In this document: in pieces, positions 40,466 to 48,256 of the stretch
Position numbering within the stretch: the stretch's first letter is position 1
Layout: each line of letters starts with the position of its first letter
Assembly: GCF_900119315.1 (NCBI RefSeq)
Contig: NZ_LT827010.1
Span: 5,303,001 to 5,367,000 of the forward strand
From: Actinoplanes sp. SE50/110
GTDB lineage: Bacteria > Actinomycetota > Actinomycetes > Mycobacteriales > Micromonosporaceae
Length of the DNA stretch: 64,000 nucleotides
Direction: 5' to 3'
The notes under the pieces: model-generated
Told to the model about the DNA's origin: nothing
The model's database searches: none
Seen by the model: the letters and a program-made list of their open reading frames with translations, nothing else
Position numbers and translations under genes: made by a program

Positions 40466-41248
40466 ATGGAAACAAATACTTCTGACGTGATCCGGGTGTC
40501 GGAGCGGCATTGGCACGCTCTCGTCGACGATGAGGTGGCCGGCCGGGGCCAGGTGTCGCGACGGCCCGACGGGCGCGCGTTCGTCAGCGTCGACGCCTGG
40601 CAGGCGGGCGTGTTCCGGCGGCTGGCCGAGACGATGCTCGCGGAGCTGCCGCGGCCGCTCTACACGGTGGTGGACGAGGCCGATCTCGAGCTGCTCACCG
40701 CCTGGGAACGGTTCGGTTTCGGCCCGCGCCGGCGGGAGTGGGAATATGTCGTACCCACCAGTGGCGGTCGGGTGACGCCGCCGCCGGGAGTGACCGTCGG
40801 GCCCGCCGAGGCAACCTCCTTGCAGCGGTTGTACGCCGTGGTAAGGGCCGAGGTCGAGGCGGGCATCGGGTGGCAGAACATGCCGGCCGAGGTGCTGACC
40901 CGGCCGCTGGAACCGGCCCGCTACCTGGTCGCGTCCATGGACGGCGAGAGTGTGGGGCTGACCCGTCTCGGCCCGATGCCCCGGCGCCCGCACATCGGCC
41001 TGATCGCGGTCCGTTCCTCGCACCGCGGCCGGGGGATCGGGCGGGCGATGCTGGCCGAGGTGCTCGCCGACGCGCACCGATGCGGCGTCGCCACGGCATC
41101 GGCTGAGGTCAACTCGGCCAACACCGCTGCGGTCGCGCTGTTCGACGGGTTCGGCGGCCGCCGGGCCGGCAGCAACCTCGAGCTGGTCCTGAGGGGGCCA
41201 CTCACCGGCAGCGAGCCGCGGGCGGCGTTGAGGGGGCGGCATGCCTGA
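40466..41248 (+). CDS. GNAT family N-acetyltransferase, two-part
   Basis: A 260-aa protein with a degenerate N-terminal GNAT-like half (FVSVDAWQAGVFRRLAETML, AWERFGFGPRRREWEYVVP) and an intact C-terminal GNAT half from about residue 105. The acetyl-CoA loop is IGLIAVRSSHRGRGIGRAML, and NSANTAAVALFDGFGGRR is motif B. Substrate unknown. The ATG follows a GGCGGC-rich stretch with AGGAAAGG further up. Its last 8 nt overlap the start of infA, so the two are translationally coupled, an unusual neighbour for an initiation factor. Confidence 0.85.
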   Translation: METNTSDVIRVSERHWHALVDDEVAGRGQVSRRPDGRAFVSVDAWQAGVFRRLAETMLAELPRPLYTVVDEADLELLTAWERFGFGPRRREWEYVVPTSGGRVTPPPGVTVGPAEATSLQRLYAVVRAEVEAGIGWQNMPAEVLTRPLEPARYLVASMDGESVGLTRLGPMPRRPHIGLIAVRSSHRGRGIGRAMLAEVLADAHRCGVATASAEVNSANTAAVALFDGFGGRRAGSNLELVLRGPLTGSEPRAALRGRHA

Positions 41249-41465
41249 CGCGAGCCGCGGCATCCAGCAGGAGGGCCTGGTGGTCGAGTGCCTGCGCAAC
41301 GCCACCTTCCGGGTGGAGCTGCCGAACGGGCACGTGGTGCTCGCCCACATCAGCGGAAAGATCAGGAAGAACTACATCAAGATCCTTCCGTACGACCGGG
41401 TGCTGGTCGAGATCAGCCCGTATGACCTGACCAGGGGCCGGATTCTCTACCGCTACCGGAACTGA
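41241..41465 (+). CDS. infA: Translation initiation factor IF-1 (probable extra copy)
   Basis: A 74-aa S1/OB-fold protein clearly of the IF-1 family: FRVELPNGHVVLAHISGKIR, YIKILPYDRVLVEISPYDLT and RGRILYRYRN. IF-1 binds the 30S A site during initiation. It is divergent at the N-terminus (VECLRNATFRV in place of the usual I-E-x-L-P-N-A-M-F-R-V) and is not near rpmJ-rpsM-rpsK, where the main actinobacterial infA normally lies. It is therefore probably a second copy. It overlaps a GNAT gene by 8 nt. It is followed directly by a perfect 16-bp-stem terminator. Confidence 0.93.
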   Translation: MPDASRGIQQEGLVVECLRNATFRVELPNGHVVLAHISGKIRKNYIKILPYDRVLVEISPYDLTRGRILYRYRN

Positions 41466-41471
41466 CCGCGT

Positions 41472-41507
41472 CCGGCGCCCGCCCGCCCCGCGGCGGGCGG
41501 GCGCCGG
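41472..41507. terminator. Perfect bidirectional terminator
   Basis: A perfect 16-bp stem (CCGGCGCCCGCCCGCC and its complement) with a 4-nt loop fills the 42-bp gap between infA and the convergent large membrane gene. All G/C, no T-run. Confidence 0.75.
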
Positions 41508-43658
41508 TCACCACCTGACCGGTGGGGCGTGCAGTTCCCGGCCCTGCGGCTGGCCCGGCACCGTACGGCGCCGGGGTAGTCGCCGGTACATCCGGGTGCG
41601 CTCCAGCGAGATCCACTCCCGGCCCTCGACGGCGATCGCCTCCAGGACGTGGACCGCGCTGGAGACGCCGGAGCTGTCCTTGGCGAGCCGGGCCAGCTGG
41701 TCCGGATCTTCGCGGCCGGTGTCGACCGTCGCCGGGTCGAAGTGGTCCACCAGCACCGGGATCTTCTGCCCGTCGATCAGGTTCAGCAGCAGGGCCTCCC
41801 GGCGGACCACCTTGTCGGTGCGGGCCAACGCATACGACTCGTCGTCGGTCAGCACCCGGGGCCGGCCGTCGTCGAAGCGGACCCCGACCTCGCGGACGTG
41901 GGCGGAGACGATCGCCTCGTACCGGAAGTTGTCCCGCCGCTCGCCGACGAACTTCCCGGACGCGAATTCCAGCCGCGCCTGCACCCGGCGCACCCCGCCC
42001 TCGGTGAGCAGGAACAGCAGCACCGTGTACGCCGAATGCCGGAACGGTCCACCCAGGATCCGGGCCCGCACGCTGCCCGCGGCCGCCTCGGTGAGCACCA
42101 GTTGGGTGACCACGTCGCGGCCGGTGAGCCGGGAGTCCAGCAGGACCGCCCGGGTGAAGTAGGCGAGGTCGAGGGCCAGCCACCGGCCCATCTCCACGTC
42201 GGTGGGCCGGTCGGCGAGGTGGGCGACCCGGCGCTGGTGTGCGGCGGTCTCGGCGTCGAAGCGCTGGGCGTACTCGGCGGTGTCCAGGGTGATCCGCCGC
42301 CGCTCGCCGTACAGCACCATGGCGCCGCCGCGGCCCACCCGGGTGGCCAGGTACAGCAGGCCGGCGGTCACCACGATGCCGAAGAAGTGGCTGTTCAGCA
42401 GGGTCAGCACGGCGATCACCGCGGCCCCGCCGAGCGCCGCCAGCCCACCGGCGAACTCCGGGGAGGCCAGCGGGGCGGCCGGCCGGTCCCGGCGGAATTC
42501 GTCGAGGCCACCGGCCCGCCAGCGCCGGGCGATCTCCCCGGCGTGGAAGTTGACCAGCCAGGCGAGTGTGGCCGCCGGCACCCCGGCGTGTGCGTACAGG
42601 TCGACCAGGTCGCCGTAGAGCGCGGCCCGCAATCCCCAGGTCTGCTGCCAGAAAGCGTCCCGGCTGTGATCGGCGGGCTGCCGCCGGGCGAACGCGGCAT
42701 CGATCAGGCCGCTGACCGCGTCCGCGAAACCCTCCTGGGGCGCCTGGTTGCCCGGTCGTTCGATCGGGGCGCGCTCCCCGCGGGTCAGTTCGGCCTCCTT
42801 GGCCGCCCGCCGGCTGGCCAGGTAGGCCCGTTCGAGCAGCTGCCGGCCGGCGAACCAGCCGCCCGCGCCGAGCAGCGCGGTCACCGCCAGCGTGGCCAGG
42901 ATGCTCACCTCGCCCAGCTCGGCGAGCAACGTCCAGAGGGCCAGCGCGGCGATCGCGGCGCCGCCGGCGACCGGCCGCCAGGCGCTGCCCGGCGGGGTCT
43001 GCAGCGGCACCTTGCGCACCGGCGGCGCCGGGTCCGGCTCGAAGAACTTGGGCACCCGGTCCCGGCGGTCCCCGGCCAGCCGCGCCGCCCGGACCCGCTC
43101 GTCGGTGCGCTGGTCGGCGTCGTCGCGCAGGATGTGCGCGAGGAACTGGCCGAGATGACTCTCGATCTCCAGCCGGTCCTCGGGCGGCAGGGCGGCGTGC
43201 CCGCGCAGCGCCTCGGCGCACGCCACCGGGTTGGGCTGGCCGTCCGGCCCGAGCGCCAGCAGGGCGTCGACGAAGCCCTGGATCACCGCGACCGACCGCC
43301 ACCAGCGCCCGCTGGGATACTGGCCGGCCATCGCGAACGCGTGTTCCAGCGCGGCCAGATCCTCGTCCGACAGGTCGGTCAGCCGGCGGCCGCTGAGCAC
43401 GGCGAGCGCCCACCGGTAGGCGACCTCGGCCGAGCTCAGCCCGCCGGTCATCACCGCTTCCCGGATCCGGCGGCGGGCCTCCCCGGCCAGCCCGGCGTCG
43501 AGGTAGTTGACCGCCACCCGGAACTGCTCCTCCGGGCCGGCGTCACCGGTCACGTGGTAGAAGTGGGCATCGCCGTGCAGCACCCCGATCTGGGTGTCCA
43601 CATAGGCGTTGTCCTGGTTGACGAAGGTCTGCGCCACGTCCTCGTCCCAGTCGGTCAC
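41508..43658 (-). CDS. Large membrane protein with N-terminal Q-I-G motif
   Basis: A 716-aa protein. Residues 10-32 carry a motif (QTFVNQDNAYVDTQIGVLHG, then DAH) that matches the N-terminus of the gene before it. A conserved helical domain follows at about 40-110 (EEQFRVAVNYLDAGLAGEAR, VAYRWALAVLSGRRLTDLSD), then two pairs of TM segments (about 243-290 and 425-475) and a beta-rich C-terminal part. I recall this N-terminal helical domain as widespread in actinomycetes behind motifs of the V-x-x-Q-x-x-x-V-H-G-D type; no function is established. GTG start overlaps the stop of the small gene (GTGA). Pairing with the small protein through the shared motif is the main clue. Confidence 0.7.
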   Translation of the reverse strand: MTDWDEDVAQTFVNQDNAYVDTQIGVLHGDAHFYHVTGDAGPEEQFRVAVNYLDAGLAGEARRRIREAVMTGGLSSAEVAYRWALAVLSGRRLTDLSDEDLAALEHAFAMAGQYPSGRWWRSVAVIQGFVDALLALGPDGQPNPVACAEALRGHAALPPEDRLEIESHLGQFLAHILRDDADQRTDERVRAARLAGDRRDRVPKFFEPDPAPPVRKVPLQTPPGSAWRPVAGGAAIAALALWTLLAELGEVSILATLAVTALLGAGGWFAGRQLLERAYLASRRAAKEAELTRGERAPIERPGNQAPQEGFADAVSGLIDAAFARRQPADHSRDAFWQQTWGLRAALYGDLVDLYAHAGVPAATLAWLVNFHAGEIARRWRAGGLDEFRRDRPAAPLASPEFAGGLAALGGAAVIAVLTLLNSHFFGIVVTAGLLYLATRVGRGGAMVLYGERRRITLDTAEYAQRFDAETAAHQRRVAHLADRPTDVEMGRWLALDLAYFTRAVLLDSRLTGRDVVTQLVLTEAAAGSVRARILGGPFRHSAYTVLLFLLTEGGVRRVQARLEFASGKFVGERRDNFRYEAIVSAHVREVGVRFDDGRPRVLTDDESYALARTDKVVRREALLLNLIDGQKIPVLVDHFDPATVDTGREDPDQLARLAKDSSGVSSAVHVLEAIAVEGREWISLERTRMYRRLPRRRTVPGQPQGRELHAPPVRW

Positions 43659-44002
43659 GCGCCACTCCCGTTGACCGCGGCCAGGATCGCGGCCACCGGG
43701 GCGGCCAGTCCGGCCACGTCGCCGACCAGACCGTTCAGCCGGCGCAGCGCGACCACGGCACGTCCGCGCCGGGACTCGCCGACCGCCGCGCGGGCCGCCT
43801 CCAGGTCCTGCCCGGCGGCCGCCAGGGTGTCCGTGTCCAGGTCGCCGCGCTCGTGGGCACGGTCCAGCAGCAGGCGCAGTCGGTCGATCTCCCCGGGGAG
43901 GCCGGCCGAGGCGCCCTGGTGCAGGTCGCCGCTGAGATGGCCGATCTGGGTGCCGACCCGGGCGTTGCCGGAAGTGGTGAAGCTCTGGTGATAGGTGGAC
44001 AT
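43655..44002 (-). CDS. Small helical protein sharing the Q-I-G motif
   Basis: A 115-aa protein. Residues 6-28 (QSFTTSGNARVGTQIGHLSG, then DLH) align without gaps to residues 10-32 of the next gene's product, 13 of 23 identical, including the N-A-x-V-x-T-Q-I-G core. The rest is helical (EIDRLRLLLDRAHERGDLDT, DTLAAAGQDLEAARAAVGES) and ends with a hydrophobic helix (VAGLAAPVAAILAAV). Motifs with a Q-I-G core resemble RHIM-like bacterial amyloid signalling motifs, which let two proteins co-assemble. ATG start; stop overlaps the next gene by GTGA. Confidence 0.7.
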   Translation of the reverse strand: MSTYHQSFTTSGNARVGTQIGHLSGDLHQGASAGLPGEIDRLRLLLDRAHERGDLDTDTLAAAGQDLEAARAAVGESRRGRAVVALRRLNGLVGDVAGLAAPVAAILAAVNGSGA

Positions 44003-44177
44003 CGTCTTCTCTCGGGTTCTCCGTCAGGACCGGGAACAGGCTGGCCGCCGGGTGTGGCCGCGGAAAACCGGACGAAGAGGGGAAGACGCCAGTCACCGTC
44101 AGTGACCTGCGGCGATGTGCGCGCCCGACACGCAACGACACCCGTCCGAGTGTCAGCCGGTCGGGGAAACCGGCCAC

Positions 44178-44183
44178 TTGACA
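44178..44183 (+). promoter_or_regulatory. -35 box before alkB
   Basis: A perfect TTGACA 30 bp before the alkB start codon, followed by an AT-rich patch with the inverted repeat TTTT-GT-AAAA (44194-44203). No convincing -10 at 17-18 bp; the repeat may be an operator for the TetR protein encoded after alkB. Confidence 0.35.
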
Positions 44184-44212
44184 CGAAGGCCTATTTTGTA
44201 AAACATCTATTC

Positions 44213-45322
44213 ATGACCGCTGCTGTAGCCGGGTCGTGGCGTGACGTCAAACGTCCGCTGTGGCCACTCGCCCTCGTGGTTCCCGCCCTGCCCTTCGCCG
44301 CCCTGCTGCTCGCCCGCGCCACCGGATCCGGGTGGGCGTGGTGGCTCACCCCGGTCTTCATCCTCGGCGTCATCCCGGTCATCGACCTGCTGGTCGGCGA
44401 CGACCGCGCCAACCCGCCCGAGGAGGCGGTGCCCGCCCTGCAGGCGTCGCCGTACTACCGCTGGATCACCTTCCTGTTCCTGCCCGCGCAGTACGCCGCA
44501 CTGGTGATCACCTGCGCCGCCTGGACCCGGCAGCCCGGGCTCGGCCTGGTGCTGACCGCCGGCCTGGTCAACGGCATCGCCATCAACACCGCCCACGAGC
44601 TCGGTCACAAGCGGGAGACCGTCGAACGCTGGCTTTCCAAGATCGCGCTGGCGCCCACCGGCTACGGCCACTTCTTCGTCGAACACAACCGGGGTCATCA
44701 CGTCCGCGTCGCCACCCCGGAAGACCCGGCCAGCTCCCGGCTCGGCGAGTCGTTCTGGCGCTTCTGGCCGCGGACCGTGCTCGGCAGCCTCCGCTCCGCC
44801 TGGCACCTGGAGACCAGCCGGCACCGCCTCCGCGGCCGCAGCCCGTGGCGGCTGCACAACGACATCCTCAACGCGTGGCTGATGACCGTCGTCCTGTTCG
44901 CCGCGTTGACCGCCGTCTTCGGCCCCGCCATCCTGGTCTTCCTGGTGCTGCAGGCGGTGGTCGGCTTCTCCGTCCTGGAGGCGGTCAACTACCTGGAGCA
45001 CTACGGGCTGCTGCGGCAACGCACCCCGACCGGCCGCTACGAGAAGGTCGACCCGCGGCACAGCTGGAACAGCGACCGGCTCACCACCAACATCTTCCTG
45101 TTCCAGTTGCAGCGCCACAGCGACCACCACGCCAACCCGCAGCGGCGCTACCAGACGCTGCGTACCTTCGAGGTCTCACCGCAACTTCCCGCGGGGTACG
45201 CCACGATGCTGCTCCTGGCGCTCGTCCCCCCGTTGTGGCGGCGGGTGATGGACCACCGGGTCCTCGACCACTACCGCGGCGACGCCACCCTGGCCAACGC
45301 GGCCGGCCGGTCAGCGCAGTAG
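44213..45322 (+). CDS. alkB: Alkane 1-monooxygenase (AlkB family)
   Basis: A 369-aa membrane non-haem diiron hydroxylase. About six TM segments. The His clusters of AlkB are complete: NTAHELGHKRE, EHNRGHHVRVATPEDPASSR, NYLEHYGLLRQ and LQRHSDHHANPQRRYQ. It hydroxylates the end carbon of medium-chain n-alkanes or related chains using electrons from rubredoxin. No rubredoxin or rubredoxin reductase gene lies beside it, unlike most actinobacterial alkB operons. The start ATG 44213 begins the normal N-terminus. Its last 12 bp overlap the convergent TetR gene, the usual companion regulator in such clusters. Confidence 0.93.
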   Translation: MTAAVAGSWRDVKRPLWPLALVVPALPFAALLLARATGSGWAWWLTPVFILGVIPVIDLLVGDDRANPPEEAVPALQASPYYRWITFLFLPAQYAALVITCAAWTRQPGLGLVLTAGLVNGIAINTAHELGHKRETVERWLSKIALAPTGYGHFFVEHNRGHHVRVATPEDPASSRLGESFWRFWPRTVLGSLRSAWHLETSRHRLRGRSPWRLHNDILNAWLMTVVLFAALTAVFGPAILVFLVLQAVVGFSVLEAVNYLEHYGLLRQRTPTGRYEKVDPRHSWNSDRLTTNIFLFQLQRHSDHHANPQRRYQTLRTFEVSPQLPAGYATMLLLALVPPLWRRVMDHRVLDHYRGDATLANAAGRSAQ

Positions 45323-45859
45323 CCGCACGAACACCTCGGCCAGCGCGGCCGCCGACGCCTCCGGCGACTCCCCCGGCAGCACGATGTGGCTGACGGTGAG
45401 CCGCACGATCGACTCGGCGGCCAGCGCCGCGTCCACGCCCGGCACGCACGCGTCGGCCCACTCCCGGATCACCGTGGCCGCCGCCGCGAGCACCAGGTCG
45501 GAGCGGGTGGTCAGATACGGGAACAGGCCGTCGGCGGAGCTGTCCAGGATGGAGCGGATCAGCGGGTTGCCGGCGGCCTCCCGCAGGGTGTGCAGGATCG
45601 CGGCGTACGCGGCGCCCCGCACGTCCGCACCCGCCGCGAACAGCCGCTCCCGGACCGCGCCGGTGAACTGCTCGATCTCCCACACGGCGAGCGCCTGCGC
45701 CACACCGGCGCGATCACCGAACTCGTTGTAGACCGTCTGCCGGCTCATCCCCGCGGCCCGCGCCACATCGGCCATCCGCACCTTGTCCCAGCCACGCTCG
45801 GCCGCCAGCGAGCGGGCCGCGGCAACCAGACGTTCGCGGGGCGTGCGGTCGGCATCCAT
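45311..45859 (-). CDS. TetR family regulator next to alkB
   Basis: A 182-aa TetR-type regulator. HTH at residues about 8-55 (RERLVAAARSLAAERGWDKV, MADVARAAGMSRQTVYNEFG). It resembles the AlkX-type repressors found with actinobacterial alkB genes. In those clusters the regulator usually follows alkB on the same strand; here it is convergent and overlaps the alkB end by 12 bp, so read-through would make antisense RNA. Ligand presumably a fatty acid or alkane product, by analogy. Start at ATG (MDADRTP); no clear SD. Confidence 0.88.
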   Translation of the reverse strand: MDADRTPRERLVAAARSLAAERGWDKVRMADVARAAGMSRQTVYNEFGDRAGVAQALAVWEIEQFTGAVRERLFAAGADVRGAAYAAILHTLREAAGNPLIRSILDSSADGLFPYLTTRSDLVLAAAATVIREWADACVPGVDAALAAESIVRLTVSHIVLPGESPEASAAALAEVFVRLLR

Positions 45860-46220
45860 GAGGACAGCAGCATACAAACCGGGACCAGCCCCCGCACACA
45901 CCCAGTCATCCTGTCGCACCCCGGCAGACCACCCCGCCCACGACCGGCCGAAGCGGTGCGTCAACCGGCCTCCGGGCATCGGTCGACGCCGTACGAGACA
46001 GGCCGCCGGCCGCCGTGATCCTCGCGGCCGCTCAGCAGGTCCGCCAGATGCGCTCGCGGAGGTCACCGGGACCCGACTTCGGTGGAGTGCGAGGGTTTTC
46101 CCTATTTCGAGAATAGACGCAGATAGATAACGTCACTTCCGGCACACCCGGTACCGGCTACTCCGCCGGACCGGGTCTAGCCCGCCCACTACCCCCATGG
46201 GCGGGAAAGGAGTACGTGAG
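45860..46220. other. Intergenic, divergent promoters
   Basis: About 360 bp between the TetR gene and the M4 protease gene. The part near the protease is AT-richer and contains CTATT-5-AATAG (46102-46116), a possible operator. AAAGGAG at 46206-46212 is the protease ribosome binding site. No gene seen. Confidence 0.45.
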
Positions 46221-47744
46221 ATGGCACGAATCCCCCTGGGCATCGCCCTGGCGGCCGGGACCGCGGCGGCGTCCGCCCTGGTCGCGGTGGCTGGTCCGGC
46301 CGCGGCGAAGGCACCCGGCGCGGACCCGGTCGCGCGGGCCGACGCCCTGGTCGCCGCCCGACCGGCGGCGCTGCACGCCAGCGCCCACGACGGCTTCCTC
46401 CGCCGTCAGGTGATCCGGTCGCAAGGGCTGACCTACGCGGCCTACGACCGGACGTACAAGGGTCTGTCGGTGAAAGGTGGCGACCTGGTGGTCGTTACCG
46501 ACAGCGCCGGCCAGACGCGCTACACCTCGGTGGCGCAGAACAACGCGATCGGTGAGCTGACGACCGTACCGGCAATCTCGGAGAGCTCCGCGGTGACCAC
46601 CGCCCGGCAGCTGCTCAAGAGCGTGTCCGGTGTCGAGCCGACCCGGCTGATCGTCGTCACGGCCGACGGCCGGGCGGCGACGCTGGCCTGGGAGACCACG
46701 GTGAACGGGCGCAGCGCGACCGGAGCGAGCCGGCTGACCGTCGACGTGGACGCGCAGACCGGCAAGGTGCTCTCCACCGAGGAGCACGTCACCGAGGCGA
46801 CCGGCAGCGGCACCGGCTGGATCAACGGCTCGGTCTCGCTGAACACCACGCTGTCCGGGTCGACGTACTCCCTCAAGGATCCCTCGACGACCAACCTGAG
46901 CTGCCAGGACGCCTCGACGAACAAGGTGTTCAGCGGCACCGACAACGTGTGGGGCAACGGGGTCGGCACCAGCAAGGAGACCGGCTGTGTGGACGCGCTG
47001 TACGTGGCGCAGAAGCAGAAGGCGATGCTCTCCGCGTGGCTGGGGCGCAACGGGCAGGACGGCTCCGGCGGCGCCTGGCCGCTGCGGGTCGGGCTGAACG
47101 ACCAGAACGCCTACTACGACGGCACCCAGGTGCAGATCGGCAAGAACACCGCCGGCAAGTGGATCGCGTCGCTCGACGTCGTCGGCCACGAGCTGGGTCA
47201 CGGCATCGACGACCACACCCCGGGCAGCCTGTCGAAGGGCGGCACCCAGGAGTTCGTGGCCGACACCTTCGGCGCGGCGACCGAGGCGTACGCGGCGAAC
47301 CCCAACGACCCGGCCGACTACCAGGTCGGCGAAGAGGTCAACCTGGTCGGCTCCGGCCCGATCCGGTACATGTACAACCCGTCGCTGGCCGGCGACAGCA
47401 ACTGCTACTCCAGCAGTACCCCGAGCCAGGAGGTGCACGCCGCGGCCGGTCCCGGCAACCACTGGTTCTACCTGCTCGCCCAGGGCAGCGCCGGGAACGG
47501 CCAGCCGGCCAGCCCGACCTGCAACGGCGCGTCGGTGACCGGGGTGGGCATCCAGACCGCCATCAAGATCATGTACAACGCGATGCTGCTCAAGACCTCC
47601 AGCTCGTCCTACGCCAAGTACCGGGTGTGGACGCTGCAGGCCGCGAAGAACCTGTACCCGGGCAGCTGCACCCAGTTCAACGCGGTCAAGGCCGCCTGGA
47701 ACGCGGTGAGCCTGCCGGCCCAGTCCGGTGAGCCCACCTGCTGA
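46221..47744 (+). CDS. Secreted M4 (thermolysin-like) metalloprotease
   Basis: A 507-aa preproenzyme. Signal peptide at residues 1-32 (LGIALAAGTAAASALVAVAG, AAAKA), FTP/PepSY-type propeptide to about residue 190, then the catalytic part. Zn site: H323-E-x-x-H in DVVGHELGHGIDD, third ligand Glu in TQEFVADTFGAATE. C-terminal peptidase M4 helical domain ends normally, with several Cys. It is a neutral protease secreted for nutrient release. ATG at 46221 is chosen over 46197 because AAAGGAG lies 8-9 nt before it. A good hairpin with T-run follows. Confidence 0.93.
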   Translation: MARIPLGIALAAGTAAASALVAVAGPAAAKAPGADPVARADALVAARPAALHASAHDGFLRRQVIRSQGLTYAAYDRTYKGLSVKGGDLVVVTDSAGQTRYTSVAQNNAIGELTTVPAISESSAVTTARQLLKSVSGVEPTRLIVVTADGRAATLAWETTVNGRSATGASRLTVDVDAQTGKVLSTEEHVTEATGSGTGWINGSVSLNTTLSGSTYSLKDPSTTNLSCQDASTNKVFSGTDNVWGNGVGTSKETGCVDALYVAQKQKAMLSAWLGRNGQDGSGGAWPLRVGLNDQNAYYDGTQVQIGKNTAGKWIASLDVVGHELGHGIDDHTPGSLSKGGTQEFVADTFGAATEAYAANPNDPADYQVGEEVNLVGSGPIRYMYNPSLAGDSNCYSSSTPSQEVHAAAGPGNHWFYLLAQGSAGNGQPASPTCNGASVTGVGIQTAIKIMYNAMLLKTSSSSYAKYRVWTLQAAKNLYPGSCTQFNAVKAAWNAVSLPAQSGEPTC

Positions 47745-47755
47745 TGATCGTCTGA

Positions 47756-47781
47756 GGGCGGGCCTCCGGGCCCGCCCTTTT
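47756..47781 (+). terminator. Intrinsic terminator of the M4 protease gene
   Basis: GGGCGGGCC-TCCG-GGCCCGCCC followed by TTTT: a perfect 9-bp stem with 4-nt loop and a T-run, 11 bp after the stop codon. The most classical terminator in the window. Confidence 0.85.
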
Positions 47782-48256
47782 CATGCTTTTTGCGCGGTAC
47801 GATCACTGCCGTGGACCCGGCCGATTCCCGGACCGGTGCGACCCGGCGGCTGGAGGCCTCGCTGCGGGACTGCTCGATCGCCCCCGGCGTCGTCCAGCAG
47901 GCGCGACCATCCGGAGCGGATGGCTCAATCGGCTCGATTGGTAGCGGGCGGGAACAGTTCGATCGGCGGCCGGGGCCGGAGGTCCCTGCTGCGGGATTCC
48001 CGCCGCGGCACTGATGTAACGACGGACACACCCCGGGTTTCGCCAGCGGGGCGACTATCCCGCTCCCTTTGGAATGTCTGGTTTATATCACTCGATGCGG
48101 GGTCCCGAATCGAATCAAGATCTGTCAAGATGACCCGGTCCCTCCACCGCATCAGAAATAGATCGATCCGGCAGGCAACTTTTCCGGTCGCAGCCGCGTC
48201 TATCCTTGTGCGGCCACGGATGGCGCAGGCCGGACCCCCCTCGATTGTGAGAGCCA
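47782..48256. other. Intergenic, possible gene fragment
   Basis: About 475 bp. A short stretch from GTG 47812 looks coding (VDPADSRTGATRRLEASLRD, high third-position GC) but dissolves after about 35 codons; perhaps the stump of a lost gene. The last 200 bp are AT-richer and should hold the promoter of the L,D-transpeptidase gene. No other gene recognised. Confidence 0.4.
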
